A stretch of 25,096 nt of DNA from Acidimicrobiaceae bacterium. GTDB lineage: Bacteria; Actinomycetota; Acidimicrobiia; Acidimicrobiales; Bog-793. Each line of letters starts with the position of its first letter. The stretch's first letter is position 1. A model generated the notes under the pieces. That model was not told the origin of the DNA. It worked only from the letters and a program-made list of their open reading frames with translations, and did no database searches. Positions 7,724-15,659 of the stretch are shown in pieces. The DNA is taken from positions 1-25,096 of the forward strand of contig DAHUZG010000124.1 of the NCBI GenBank assembly GCA_027306715.1, given 5' to 3'. The translations under genes were made by a program, and so were the position numbers.

Positions 7724-8485
7724 CTACCCGATCGCGGTGAGGCCGCCGTCGAGGTAGAGCACCTGACCGGTGACGAAGTCCGCCTCCTCAGAGGCGAGGA
7801 AGACCGCCGCCCCGGCGCAGTCGCCGGCCTGGCCGAGCCGTCCCCAGGGGATGTTCGCCAGGTAGCGCTCGGCCCTGCCGGGCTCCTGCAGCTGGCGCTC
7901 GGTGAGCTTGGTGACGATCAACGCCGGGGCGATGGCGTTGACGTTGATCTTGTGACGGGCCCACTCCGCGGCAAGCGACCGGGTGATCATGTCGACCGCC
8001 GCCTTGCTGGCGGCGTAAGCGGAGTTGCCGCCGGCGTTGGCTCGCACCCCTCGGACCGAGCTGACGTTGACGATCTTGCCGCCGCCGCGGGCGATCATCT
8101 GGCGACCGAAAGCCTTGCAGGTGAGCATCGTGCCGCTGACGTTGGTGGCAAAGAGCCGTTCCCACTCGTCCATCGGGAAGTCCTCGGCGGCGGCTTTGAC
8201 GTTGTAGCCGTGCGAGTTGACGAGGATGTCGGCGCCGCCGTGCCCGGCGGCGACGGCCTCGGCGAGAGCGTCGACGCTGGCGGCGTCGGCGACGTCGGCG
8301 GTGAGGGTGCGCACCGCCGTCCCGGACTGCGACTCGATCTTGCCTGCAGCCTCCTCGAGCGAGGAGCGGTCACGCCCGACGATCGTCACCTTGGCGCCCT
8401 GGGCGGCTAGCGCCGCGGCGACCGCCGAGCCGATCGCCCCGGAGCCCCCGGTGACGACGGCAACGCGATCAGCGAGCTCGAACAT
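7724..8485 (-). CDS. Short-chain dehydrogenase/reductase (SDR), FabG-like
   Basis: 253 residues, classical SDR length. The cofactor loop TGGSGAIGS is at residues 12-20 and VGRDR at 36-40 suggests NADP(H) preference. The NNAG motif is replaced by NSHG (90-93). Catalytic residues are visible: N115, the serine pair at 142-143, Y157 and K161 (YAASK). The C-terminus GQVLYLDGG is typical. The ATG at 8485 has GGAGGGAG a few nt upstream. It is the first gene of the operon with the double cyclase and IclR. It probably oxidises or reduces a hydroxy/keto intermediate of the same pathway; the substrate cannot be read from the sequence. Confidence 0.93.
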   Translation of the reverse strand: MFELADRVAVVTGGSGAIGSAVAAALAAQGAKVTIVGRDRSSLEEAAGKIESQSGTAVRTLTADVADAASVDALAEAVAAGHGGADILVNSHGYNVKAAAEDFPMDEWERLFATNVSGTMLTCKAFGRQMIARGGGKIVNVSSVRGVRANAGGNSAYAASKAAVDMITRSLAAEWARHKINVNAIAPALIVTKLTERQLQEPGRAERYLANIPWGRLGQAGDCAGAAVFLASEEADFVTGQVLYLDGGLTAIG

Positions 8486-8563
8486 GGCGACTCCCTCCTC
8501 GGGGGCGCCGAGACGGCGCCCGGGCGCGGACATCCCGCGTGGCGAGATCTCCCGTCTTTGTAG

Positions 8564-8582
8564 GCGGGACGTCAGCGGGACG
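8564..8582. repeat. Direct repeat at the SDR operon promoter
   Basis: GCGGGACG occurs at 8564-8571 and 8575-8582, an 11-bp period (about one helical turn). The copies straddle the predicted transcription start and touch the -10 box. This is a possible regulator site read on one face of the helix. Confidence 0.35.
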
Positions 8583-8608
8583 GTACTGCGACCTCGCGAT
8601 CCTGTCAA
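8580..8608 (-). promoter_or_regulatory. Sigma-70-like promoter of the SDR-cyclase-IclR operon
   Basis: A perfect -35 TTGACA (8608-8603), a 17-bp spacer and TACCGT as -10 (8585-8580) on the minus strand. The predicted start near 8573 gives a leader of about 88 nt before the ATG at 8485. This is the best promoter in the window. Confidence 0.65.
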
Positions 8609-8681
8609 CGCGCCTTTGGGGGGCGGTGCGGCGTGCTGAGATCGTGGTGAACCTCGTGACACGGAGGGATAGCCCGGTAGG

Positions 8682-9479
8682 ATGCCAGCAGCGCCCGGCA
8701 CCGACGCCTCCGGGCAGCACCCTCGCAATGTTCCACCGGAGGTGCAACATCCCGTGCCCGCACCCGAAGCGCCGCCAGCCGAGCCCGTCGGGAACGGGCG
8801 GCTGACGACGAGCGAGCACGTCTACCGCCAGCTGCGCGAGTCGATCACCGGCGGCGCCTTGCCGGGAGGGTCGATCCTCAGCCAGATCGCGCTCGCCGAG
8901 CAGTTCGGTGTGAGCCGCGTACCAGTGCGTGAGGCCCTGCGCCGGCTGCAGGCCGAGCGGCTGCTCACGGCGAGGCCGTTCCAGCGCTACGTCGTGCTGG
9001 CGCCCTCCGAGAGCCAGGTGTACGAGCTGCTGGCGATCCGCGCCGAGCTCGAGGCGTTCGCCCTCCGCCGCCTCGCCGCAGAGCCCGAACGTCTCGCCGC
9101 CACCCTCGACGAGGCCCGCTCGCTCTCCGAGACGATGTCGAGCGGGGAGCCCTACGACAGCTGGATGGCCAAGGACCGCGCCTTCCACCGGCTGCTCAAC
9201 GGCCCGGGCAGCGAGGTGGCGCGCATCGCCGACGAGGCGCGGATGTCGATCCAGCAGTTCCTCCGCGTCGCCTCGATCCCGCTCGAGCGCCGTCTCGAGC
9301 AGCTCGTCGAGCACCGCGGGATCCTCGACCGCCTGCAGGCGGGCGACCTCGGCGGCGCCGAGGAGGCGCTGCGCCTTCACATCTCGCACACCGTTCGCCA
9401 GATCGCCGCTCTGATCGCCGGAGCAGACGGCGCCGGGGCGGACGGCGCCGGGGCGGACGGCGCCGACACCGGCCGATAG
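8682..9479 (+). CDS. GntR-family regulator with FCD ligand domain (FadR subfamily)
   Basis: The winged helix-turn-helix runs from LTTSEHVYRQLRESI through SQIALAEQFGVSRVPVREAL and LQAERLL. The all-helical FCD domain follows, with metal/ligand-site residues in DRAFHRLL and later histidines in EHRGIL and LRLHISHT. FCD regulators typically sense organic acids. The ATG at 8682 gives 265 residues, but its GGAGGG is 13 nt away and the first ~24 residues are Pro-rich and unlike the family. GTG at 8754, with GGAGG 11 nt upstream, gives 241 residues and may be the true start. The gene is divergent from the SDR operon and convergent with the liv operon. The C-terminus is a short GADGA repeat. Confidence 0.9.
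   Translation: MPAAPGTDASGQHPRNVPPEVQHPVPAPEAPPAEPVGNGRLTTSEHVYRQLRESITGGALPGGSILSQIALAEQFGVSRVPVREALRRLQAERLLTARPFQRYVVLAPSESQVYELLAIRAELEAFALRRLAAEPERLAATLDEARSLSETMSSGEPYDSWMAKDRAFHRLLNGPGSEVARIADEARMSIQQFLRVASIPLERRLEQLVEHRGILDRLQAGDLGGAEEALRLHISHTVRQIAALIAGADGAGADGAGADGADTGR
8728..8750. promoter_or_regulatory. Near-perfect 23-bp palindrome, candidate GntR operator
   Basis: ATGTTCCACC and GGTGCAACAT are 10-bp arms around GGA, with one mismatched pair. The palindrome lies just before the alternative GntR start at 8754 and inside codons 16-23 if translation begins at 8682. The dyad size and position suit autoregulation by a dimeric GntR protein. Confidence 0.5.
9426..9465 (+). repeat. 15-bp coding repeat at the GntR C-terminus
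   Basis: GACGGCGCCGGGGCG is repeated about 2.7 times in frame, encoding GADGA units just before the stop. A low-complexity tail that could vary by slippage. Confidence 0.75.
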
Positions 9480-9520
9480 CCCGGCGCCGGGAGAGACCGC
9501 TCGCGGCGGTTCGTCGCGGC

Positions 9521-10375
9521 TCATCCGGCGCTCTCCTGGCCCGGGCCAGGAGCCGCACTTGGGCCAGGAGCCGGGACGGCGAGGTCGAGACCGAGCATCA
9601 ACCGGTCGAACCCGGGCGTCTCGATCACCTCGGCAGGCCTTCCCCCGAGGTAGATGTGGCCGTTGACAAGGACGTAGGCATGGTCGGCGACCCGGAACGC
9701 CTCGGCGACGCGCTGCTCGACGAGGAGCACTCCGCAGCCGAGCTCTGCGAGCACCGCCACCTGGGTGGTGAGGATCTCCTCGGCGAGCTGGGGGGCCAAG
9801 CCCGCCGTCGGCTCGTCGAGCAGGAGCATGCTCGGAGAGGTCATGAGCACCCGGGCGATCGCCACGAGCTTCCGCTGGCCGCCGCTCAGCTGTCGGGCGT
9901 TGCGCCTGATCAGCGGCTTCAGGGTGGGGAACGCCTCGAGGATCTCGTCGATCCGGCCCGCCACCTGGCCGCGGCGCATCCGGTAGGCGCCCATCTCGAG
10001 GTTCTCACGGACGTCGAGGCGGTTGAAGACGTCGTTCACCTGCGGCACGTAGCCGAGGCCGCGTGCGACGCGCGCCTCTGGCTGCGCCGCGGTGACGTCG
10101 AGCCCGGCGAGGAGGATCGTGCCGCTGAGCGCCGGGAGAAGCCCGATGACCGACTTCATGAGCGTGCTCTTGCCCGAGCCGTTGGAACCGACGAGGGCGA
10201 CGATCTGGCCGCGCCGGATCTCGATCGAGACGTCGTGGACGATCGGGATCCGACCGTAGCCGGCGCTCACGCCGACGAGCGCCAGGGCGCTCGCCGGCTG
10301 CCCGGGAGCGCCGGCGCCTTCGGCCGTCGTCACCACCAGGCCGGCGTCAGCGGATCGAGTACGCACGCTGCACAT
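9521..10375 (-). CDS. livF: Branched-chain amino acid-type ABC transporter ATPase LivF
   Basis: Second ATPase of the hydrophobic/branched-chain amino acid importer family. Walker A GSNGSGKST is at 63-71; further on are the LivF-typical GLGYVPQVNDVFNRLDVRENL, signature LSGGQRK, Walker B LLLDEPTAGLAP and LLVEQRVAEA. The ATG at 10375 overlaps the end of livG by 29 nt with GAGG three nt away. GTG at 10366, with GGAGG 9 nt upstream, is an equally good or better start, and the first ~30 residues are not conserved. Last gene of the liv operon; the C-terminus is Pro/Gly/Ala-rich. Confidence 0.93.
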   Translation of the reverse strand: MCSVRTRSADAGLVVTTAEGAGAPGQPASALALVGVSAGYGRIPIVHDVSIEIRRGQIVALVGSNGSGKSTLMKSVIGLLPALSGTILLAGLDVTAAQPEARVARGLGYVPQVNDVFNRLDVRENLEMGAYRMRRGQVAGRIDEILEAFPTLKPLIRRNARQLSGGQRKLVAIARVLMTSPSMLLLDEPTAGLAPQLAEEILTTQVAVLAELGCGVLLVEQRVAEAFRVADHAYVLVNGHIYLGGRPAEVIETPGFDRLMLGLDLAVPAPGPSAAPGPGQESAG

Positions 10376-11123
10376 CCTCCTCGGCCACGATCTGCTCGAG
10401 GGTGCCGCGGGCGATGATCCGCCCCGCGGCGAGCACGGCGACGTCGTCGCACAGGCGCCGGATGGCGTTCATCTCGTGCTCGACGATGACGATCGTGATC
10501 CCCTCCTCCCTGAGCGCCAGCAGGTGGTCGAGCACGACTCCGGACATCTGCGGGCTGACGCCGGCCATCGGCTCGTCGAGCAGCAGGAGGCTCGGGTGCC
10601 GCATCAAGGCGCGGGCGATCTCCATCAGCCGCCGCTGGCCGCCGCTCAGCTGCGACGCCAGGCTGAGCGCGTGACCGGAGAGGTTGAAGCGCTCGAGGAG
10701 CCGCCACGCTTCCTCTTTCACCTTCTCGTCGGCGGCTTGCCAGGCCCGCTTCTTGAAAAGGGCGCTCAGCAGCGAGTCCCCCTCGGTCGGGCAGCGCCCG
10801 ACCATCACGTTCTCGATCACCGAGAGGCGCCGGAACTCGCTCGGAACCTGGAACGTACGGCCGACGCCGAGGCGGGCGACCTTCTCCGGGGGAAGGCCGA
10901 GCAGCGGTCGGCCGCGGTAGGTCGCCGACCCGCTCGTCGCCACCACGGTGCCGGCGAGGCAGCCGAGCAGCGTCGACTTGCCCGCACCGTTCGGCCCGAT
11001 GAGGCCCATCCGCACCCCCTCGGGCACCTCGAGCGAGACCCCGGCTACGGCACGGACGCCGCCGTAGTCGACCACGACGTCGGTGACGACGAGCCCGCCG
11101 GCCGTCCCGCCGGGATCGGTCAC
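10347..11123 (-). CDS. livG: Branched-chain amino acid-type ABC transporter ATPase LivG
   Basis: 258 residues. Walker A GPNGAGKST at 43-51, then GVGRTFQVPSEFRRLSVIEN, signature LSGGQRR, Walker B LLLDEPMAGVSP and switch IVIVEHEMNAI, the order and wording of LivG proteins. The start is GTG at 11123, overlapping the livM stop by 4 nt (GTGA), so translation is probably coupled. No independent strong ribosome binding site is seen. Confidence 0.94.
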   Translation of the reverse strand: MTDPGGTAGGLVVTDVVVDYGGVRAVAGVSLEVPEGVRMGLIGPNGAGKSTLLGCLAGTVVATSGSATYRGRPLLGLPPEKVARLGVGRTFQVPSEFRRLSVIENVMVGRCPTEGDSLLSALFKKRAWQAADEKVKEEAWRLLERFNLSGHALSLASQLSGGQRRLMEIARALMRHPSLLLLDEPMAGVSPQMSGVVLDHLLALREEGITIVIVEHEMNAIRRLCDDVAVLAAGRIIARGTLEQIVAEEDVQRAYSIR

Positions 11124-12115
11124 GACTGCGGCTCGCCGGTTACCGCCGAGCGGGCGGGGAGGAGGATCTTGCGGATCCGCCGGGAGTCGGGCAGCGCCCC
11201 TTGCGGCCACAGCCAGAGGCAGAACAGCGTGACGGCTGCGATCAGCACCCACTCGAGCGAGGAGACGACGTCGACGTCGGCAGTCGAGAGCGGGATCAGC
11301 CCGATGACCTGGGTGACAAGGACCGGCAGCAGGAACGTCCCGAGCACGGCGCCGTTGTTGTTGCCCGACCCCCCTACGACGAGCGCCGAGAGCAGCACGA
11401 AGGTCTCGGCGTAGGCCCACGATCCCGGCGACCAGGCTCCGATGTAGCTCACCATCACCGCGCCGCTCAGCCCGGCGACGGCTCCGCCGAGAACGAACAC
11501 CTTCACCCGGGCCCGGTAGACGCCGATCCCGACGGCGGCGGCCGCCGACTCGTTGTCCCGGATCGAGCGCAGCACGCGGCCGAGCGGAGAGAAGGAGATG
11601 CGTTGGGCGCCGAGGTAGACGACGAAGGCGATCAGCGCGGCGACACCGAAGTAGGCCCAGTTGTAGCCGGCTCGCGACAGCCCGAGCGAGACGAAGGGCT
11701 GGGGGATGCCGTAGATGCCCGACGCTCCGTTGAACAGCCCGGTGGCGTCGGTCGCCACCGTCGTCGCCAGCAGCGCGAAGACGAGGAGCACCATCGCCTG
11801 ATAGTCGCCGCGGAGCCGCCTCAGGCACGCCAGGCCGACGGGGAGCGATACGAGCGCCGCCGCGGCTGCTCCGGCCAGCCAGGGGATCGGGAAGGGCAGG
11901 CGGGCGCCGAGGATGTAGCTCTCCTGCAGCCCGGGCACGGGTGGCCCGATCGTCGTCACCCCGGCGACGTAGGCCCCGATCGCCTGGAAGACGACGAACC
12001 CGAAGTTGTAGATGCCGGCGATGCCGAACTGCAGGTTGAGCGCCAGCCCGGCGGAGGTGTCGATGGCGAAGAAGACGAGGACGCTCGTCAGGTAGTAGTC
12101 CCAGGCGCTGCTCAT
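11120..12115 (-). CDS. livM: Branched-chain amino acid-type ABC transporter permease LivM
   Basis: 331 residues, multi-spanning membrane protein. Conserved LivM features are NLQFGIAGIYNFG near the N-terminus, RISFSPLGRVLRSIRDNESAA in the cytoplasmic loop that meets the ATPase, and a C-terminal WPQGALPDSRRI. The ATG at 12115 overlaps the livH stop by 4 nt (ATGA). Pairs with LivH to form the translocation channel. Confidence 0.94.
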   Translation of the reverse strand: MSSAWDYYLTSVLVFFAIDTSAGLALNLQFGIAGIYNFGFVVFQAIGAYVAGVTTIGPPVPGLQESYILGARLPFPIPWLAGAAAAALVSLPVGLACLRRLRGDYQAMVLLVFALLATTVATDATGLFNGASGIYGIPQPFVSLGLSRAGYNWAYFGVAALIAFVVYLGAQRISFSPLGRVLRSIRDNESAAAAVGIGVYRARVKVFVLGGAVAGLSGAVMVSYIGAWSPGSWAYAETFVLLSALVVGGSGNNNGAVLGTFLLPVLVTQVIGLIPLSTADVDVVSSLEWVLIAAVTLFCLWLWPQGALPDSRRIRKILLPARSAVTGEPQS

Positions 12116-12996
12116 GGCTCGACGACGTCTGTGCGCAGAGATCCCGGCAGGATGCCCTGAGGCCTCACCAGCATCACGACGAGGAGGACGCCGAAGGCGA
12201 TCACGTCCTTGTACGAAGGCGTCGTGATCGCGGCGAAGACCTCGCTCCCGACCCCGACGACGAGCGCCCCGAGCATCGCCCCGTGCGGGCGCCCGATGCC
12301 CCCGAGCACGGCAGCGGCGGCGATCGGGACGAGGTAGGAGGATCCCGTCGTCGGGTCGAAGCTGACGTTGATCCCGAGCACGACACCTGCCGCGCCGCAC
12401 ATCACGCCGGAGATGAACCAGGCGACGTCGCGCACGCGCGCCGCGGGGATGCCGCAGGCCCGCGCCAGCGAGACGTCAGAGGACGTCGCCCGCATCGCCT
12501 TGCCGAGCCGGGTGTGCCGGAGAAGGAGGTGGAACAGCGCCATCGCGATCGCCGCGATGACGACGATGATGATCTGGCTCGTGGTGAGCACGAGGCCGCC
12601 GGCGCTCCAGGTCGACCCCGGGTTCATGAGTATCTGCTGCGCCCCGGCCCCGGCGAACACCTCGATCAGGTACTCGACGGCGAGACCGACCGAGACCGTG
12701 ACAAGGACCATCGAGAAAAGCGCCCGCCCGCGACTGACGAAGGGCATGTAGACGAAGCGGTTGACGGCCACCGAGAGCGCGCCGACGGCCAGCGCCGCGA
12801 TCGGCAGCGCCACCCAGACGTCGACGCCGGCGTTGGTGAGGGTATAGCCGACATAGGCGGCCACGAGCATGAACTGGGCATAGGCCAGGTTGAACAGGTT
12901 CGTGATCCCGAACTGCACGGTGAAGCCGACAGCCGCGAGCGCCAGCAGCGCCGCCGTCAGCAGCCCGAAGCCGACTCCTGAGAGGAGCGTGCTCAA
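12112..12996 (-). CDS. livH: Branched-chain amino acid-type ABC transporter permease LivH
   Basis: 294 residues with about eight hydrophobic spans. The N-terminal channel motif reads NLFNLAYAQFMLVAAYVGY, where many LivH proteins have NLAHG-type residues. The ATPase-docking loop is RHTRLGKAMRATSSDVSLA, and the end VRPQGILPGSL is typical. The start is TTG at 12996 with GGAGGGG about 5 nt upstream. It follows livK by 37 bp. Confidence 0.94.
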   Translation of the reverse strand: MSTLLSGVGFGLLTAALLALAAVGFTVQFGITNLFNLAYAQFMLVAAYVGYTLTNAGVDVWVALPIAALAVGALSVAVNRFVYMPFVSRGRALFSMVLVTVSVGLAVEYLIEVFAGAGAQQILMNPGSTWSAGGLVLTTSQIIIVVIAAIAMALFHLLLRHTRLGKAMRATSSDVSLARACGIPAARVRDVAWFISGVMCGAAGVVLGINVSFDPTTGSSYLVPIAAAAVLGGIGRPHGAMLGALVVGVGSEVFAAITTPSYKDVIAFGVLLVVMLVRPQGILPGSLRTDVVEP

Positions 12997-13033
12997 CTCG
13001 TCCCCTCCGGGATCGCCCGCCGGGCCGGCGCAG

Positions 13034-14380
13034 CTAGCCGGCGGCGATCGAGCTCAGGTAGGCGACGGTGTAGTGGATGAGCGACTTCGGGCGGGGGCCG
13101 ATGGCGCAGTGAAAGGCACCGAACCCCGTCGGGGCACTGTGCCAGCGGTCGAACTCGAGCGCACCGGTGAGCCCGACGTAGCGGACCTTGTGCCCCGCCT
13201 CGATCGCCTTCAGTCCCTCGGGCAGGGTCGAGACGTCGACCGCGCCCGGCACGCCGTTCGCCACCTTGGTCACCCACGGGTTCCACACCTGGGGGTCGAG
13301 CGAGTGCGCCTCTTGCATCGCCAGCAGGAAGAGCGCCGTGCCCTCGAACTGTCCTTCGGCGGCCGGGTTGTAGGCCCAGGCGATGGGCGTCGGGACCGCC
13401 TTGCTCGCCGGAGAGAGCAGCGCCTGCTTGTAGGACTCGTACGCAGGGCCACTGTTGACCGTGTAGGGCTCGGCCATGCCGGTGCACATCTTGGCGAGCA
13501 CCTGAGGTCCCCCCACCACCGGAGCGACGGCCTGGATCCAGGGGGCGGCCAGGGTCAAGGTGACCGAGACGATCGGGATCAGCTTGCCGTGGTTCAGCTG
13601 CTTCAGCTCGCCGAAGTACGTCGCCGCCGTCTGCGGGTCGGACATCTCCATCACGATCGAGCTCGGATGCCCGGAGAGGACCTTCTCGACCTCGCTCCGG
13701 TAGGACGAGGCGTCGGGCGCGATCGACTGGTTGGTCGTGACGTCGGCGTGCAGCGTCCGCAGCGTCGAGAGCGTGGTCGGCTCGTCGGCCTGGGCGCCGG
13801 CGTCATTGGTGAAGATCATGGCGACGCGCTTGCCGTAGTGCTGCACGGCGTAGGTGGCAAGGGCCACGCCGAGCTGGGAGTCCGGGGGCACGAGCCGCCA
13901 GAAGTACTGATCCTTGGTGTGGGTGAACTGGGGCTGCCCGCTGTTGGTGAGCACGGGCAGGTGATCCTGCTGGAAGATCCCCACTGTCGAGTCGATGACG
14001 TCAGAGGTCGCCCCGATGACGGCTTCGAGGTTGCCGATCGTCGCCGCCATCCGGTTGGCCTCGGTCACGGCGTCCGCCGGGTCGCTGCCGGAGTTCGCCG
14101 GGACGCACTGCACCTGGTGGCCGAGGATGCCGCCGGCACTGTTAGCCAGCGTCGCCGCCGAGATGCACGCCGCCTCGGTCTCGGGGGCGAAGCTCGCGCC
14201 GACGCCGCTGAAGTTCTGGAACATCGCCAGCCGGATGGGGCCGGTCACCTTCTGGGCGGCGAAGGCCGGTGGAGCGCCGGCCAGCGACGCCGTGGCGGCG
14301 AGAGCCGCCGTGGCAGCGAGCGAGGCGAGCGTGGCGAGCCCGCCCCGCCTCGCGAGACGACCCTTGTGGCGCTGGCTCAT
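13034..14380 (-). CDS. livK: Liv-type ABC transporter substrate-binding protein (LivK-like)
   Basis: 448 residues, type I periplasmic-binding fold. A signal peptide of about 41 residues has a basic start (MSQRHKGRLARRGG), an Ala/Leu-rich core and PPAFA before AQKV as a likely signal peptidase I site. No lipobox cysteine follows, so it is predicted not to be a lipoprotein. Family features include IRLAMFQNFSGVGASF at the mature N-terminus, VIGATSDVIDSTVGIF and LPVLTNSGQ. The ATG at 14380 is preferred over an in-frame GTG at 14395 because AAAGGGG lies 5 nt upstream. First gene of livKHMGF. The ligand may be an amino acid, amide or aromatic acid; the family binds many. Confidence 0.9.
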   Translation of the reverse strand: MSQRHKGRLARRGGLATLASLAATAALAATASLAGAPPAFAAQKVTGPIRLAMFQNFSGVGASFAPETEAACISAATLANSAGGILGHQVQCVPANSGSDPADAVTEANRMAATIGNLEAVIGATSDVIDSTVGIFQQDHLPVLTNSGQPQFTHTKDQYFWRLVPPDSQLGVALATYAVQHYGKRVAMIFTNDAGAQADEPTTLSTLRTLHADVTTNQSIAPDASSYRSEVEKVLSGHPSSIVMEMSDPQTAATYFGELKQLNHGKLIPIVSVTLTLAAPWIQAVAPVVGGPQVLAKMCTGMAEPYTVNSGPAYESYKQALLSPASKAVPTPIAWAYNPAAEGQFEGTALFLLAMQEAHSLDPQVWNPWVTKVANGVPGAVDVSTLPEGLKAIEAGHKVRYVGLTGALEFDRWHSAPTGFGAFHCAIGPRPKSLIHYTVAYLSSIAAG

Positions 14381-14518
14381 CGTGTCCCCTTTCACGGATC
14401 GCCGTACGCGAGGAGGGAGATCGAGACAGCCCTTCCCGACGCCGGCGGGTCGTCCCCCGACCGCCGAGCCATTGTCGACCCGGCGGCCCTCCCACCTTGC
14501 GCAGAACCGCTCCCGGGT

Positions 14519-14540
14519 CGAGGCGACAGCCGTCGCCTCG
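14519..14540. promoter_or_regulatory. Perfect 9-bp hairpin in the livK leader
   Basis: CGAGGCGAC and GTCGCCTCG pair perfectly around a 4-nt loop (AGCC on the plus strand). It lies about 140 nt upstream of the livK start. It could be an operator or an RNA hairpin; no T-tract follows, so it is not a typical terminator. Confidence 0.45.
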
Positions 14541-14627
14541 CGCCCGAAGCAGTGCCGATGGTACGAGGAGTCGGCCTTCCCCGGCTACTGCTGGAACGAC
14601 ATAGGCCGATCCGTGCTCGGCATATCT

Positions 14628-14646
14628 AAAAGGCGATCACAGCGCC
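14628..14646 (-). terminator. Possible weak intrinsic terminator after etfA
   Basis: In the etfA transcript direction GGCG and CGCC pair across a 7-nt loop and are followed directly by TTTT, about 40 nt after the etfA stop. The stem is only 4 bp, but position and T-run are right. Confidence 0.35.
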
Positions 14647-14684
14647 GATCCGGGCCCGGGCTCGCCGGGCAGCGCGGCGCCGGC

Positions 14685-15659
14685 TCAAGAACGGCGCTCG
14701 AGCGCATCGATCAGCTTCGGCAGCACGGCGTTGACGTCGCCGACGATGCCGAGGTCGGCGAGCTTGAAGATCGGCGCCTCGGGGTCCTTGTTGATGGCCA
14801 CGACGTGGGCGGCGCCCTTCATCCCGACGAGGTGCTGGGTCGCCCCCGAGATCCCGCACGCGATGTAGACGGACGGCTTGACGGTCTTGCCGGTCTGGCC
14901 GACCTGGTAGGAGTACGGCACCCAGCCGGCGTCGACGATCGCCCGAGATGCGGCGGGGGCACCGTGCAGCAGCCGCGCCAGCTGCTCGACCAGGGAGTAA
15001 TTGTCCGCCGAGCCGAGCCCGCGCCCGCCCGAGACGACAACGTTCGCCTCGTCGAGGCTCGGCCCGCTGCGCTCCTCGGCGTGGCGCTCGACGATCCTGG
15101 CGGCGTCTCTGGCACCGGCGTCAGGCAACGCGAGGCCGACCAGCTCGGCCGCAGCGCCGCCGACCGGCTCGGCGACGAAGGACTTCGGGCGGATGAGGTA
15201 GATCCCCGGCCCCTCCCCGGTGAAGCGGGCGCGCACGACCTCGCTGCCGCCGAAGACGACGTGCTCGCTGACAAGCGAGCCGTCGGCGTCGCTCGAGAGG
15301 CCGACGACGTTGGTGAGAACCGGTCGGTCGAGGCGCGCCGAGAGGCGGGCGGCGACGTCGCGCCCGTCGTACGAGGTGGCGACGAAGAGCGCCTCGGGTC
15401 CCCGCCCGGCTCCAATCTCGGCCGCCAGGGCGGCGGCGACACACGGGCCCGGGAGCGAGTCACCGAGGTCGCCGAGGTCGAGCAGCCGGCGCGCCCCGTG
15501 GGCGCCGGCGAGCGCGGCGAGCGCCGCCGCCCCGGCGCCCCAGGTGACGGCGTCGACAGCGTCGGCACGGGCGCGCGCCGCGGTGAGCAGCTCGCCGAGC
15601 GCCGGGGAGGGCTTCCCGCCGCGCTGCTCGGCGAGCACCCACACCGTCGAGAGCGCCAT
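14685..15659 (-). CDS. etfA: Electron transfer flavoprotein alpha subunit
   Basis: 324 residues, the usual length. ETF accepts electrons from acyl-CoA and related dehydrogenases via FAD. The FAD-binding C-terminal domain is clear: VVSGGRGLGSADNY, YQVGQTGKTVKPSVYIACG, ISGATQHLVGM and INKDPEAPIFKLADLGIVGD. The N-terminal domain begins VWVLAEQRGG as usual. The ATG at 15659 shares one base with the etfB stop (TGATG), so translation is coupled. No ETF-quinone oxidoreductase gene (fixC type) is adjacent. Confidence 0.95.
   Translation of the reverse strand: MALSTVWVLAEQRGGKPSPALGELLTAARARADAVDAVTWGAGAAALAALAGAHGARRLLDLGDLGDSLPGPCVAAALAAEIGAGRGPEALFVATSYDGRDVAARLSARLDRPVLTNVVGLSSDADGSLVSEHVVFGGSEVVRARFTGEGPGIYLIRPKSFVAEPVGGAAAELVGLALPDAGARDAARIVERHAEERSGPSLDEANVVVSGGRGLGSADNYSLVEQLARLLHGAPAASRAIVDAGWVPYSYQVGQTGKTVKPSVYIACGISGATQHLVGMKGAAHVVAINKDPEAPIFKLADLGIVGDVNAVLPKLIDALERRS

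Larger units (their letters stand above)
14381..14684. other. Gene-free spacer upstream of livK
   Basis: 304 bp between livK and etfA, which face the same way. It should contain the livK promoter, but I see no convincing -35/-10 pair. It holds a perfect hairpin (14519-14540), a weak terminator for etfA (14628-14646) and a loose inverted repeat GCCGA/TCGGC around 14605-14621. No supported coding region. Confidence 0.6.

Noticed and set aside
5576..8410. A 944-codon plus-strand frame across the IclR, cyclase and SDR genes
   Set aside because: It spans three well-supported genes on the other strand and reads as the complementary-frame shadow of their codons.
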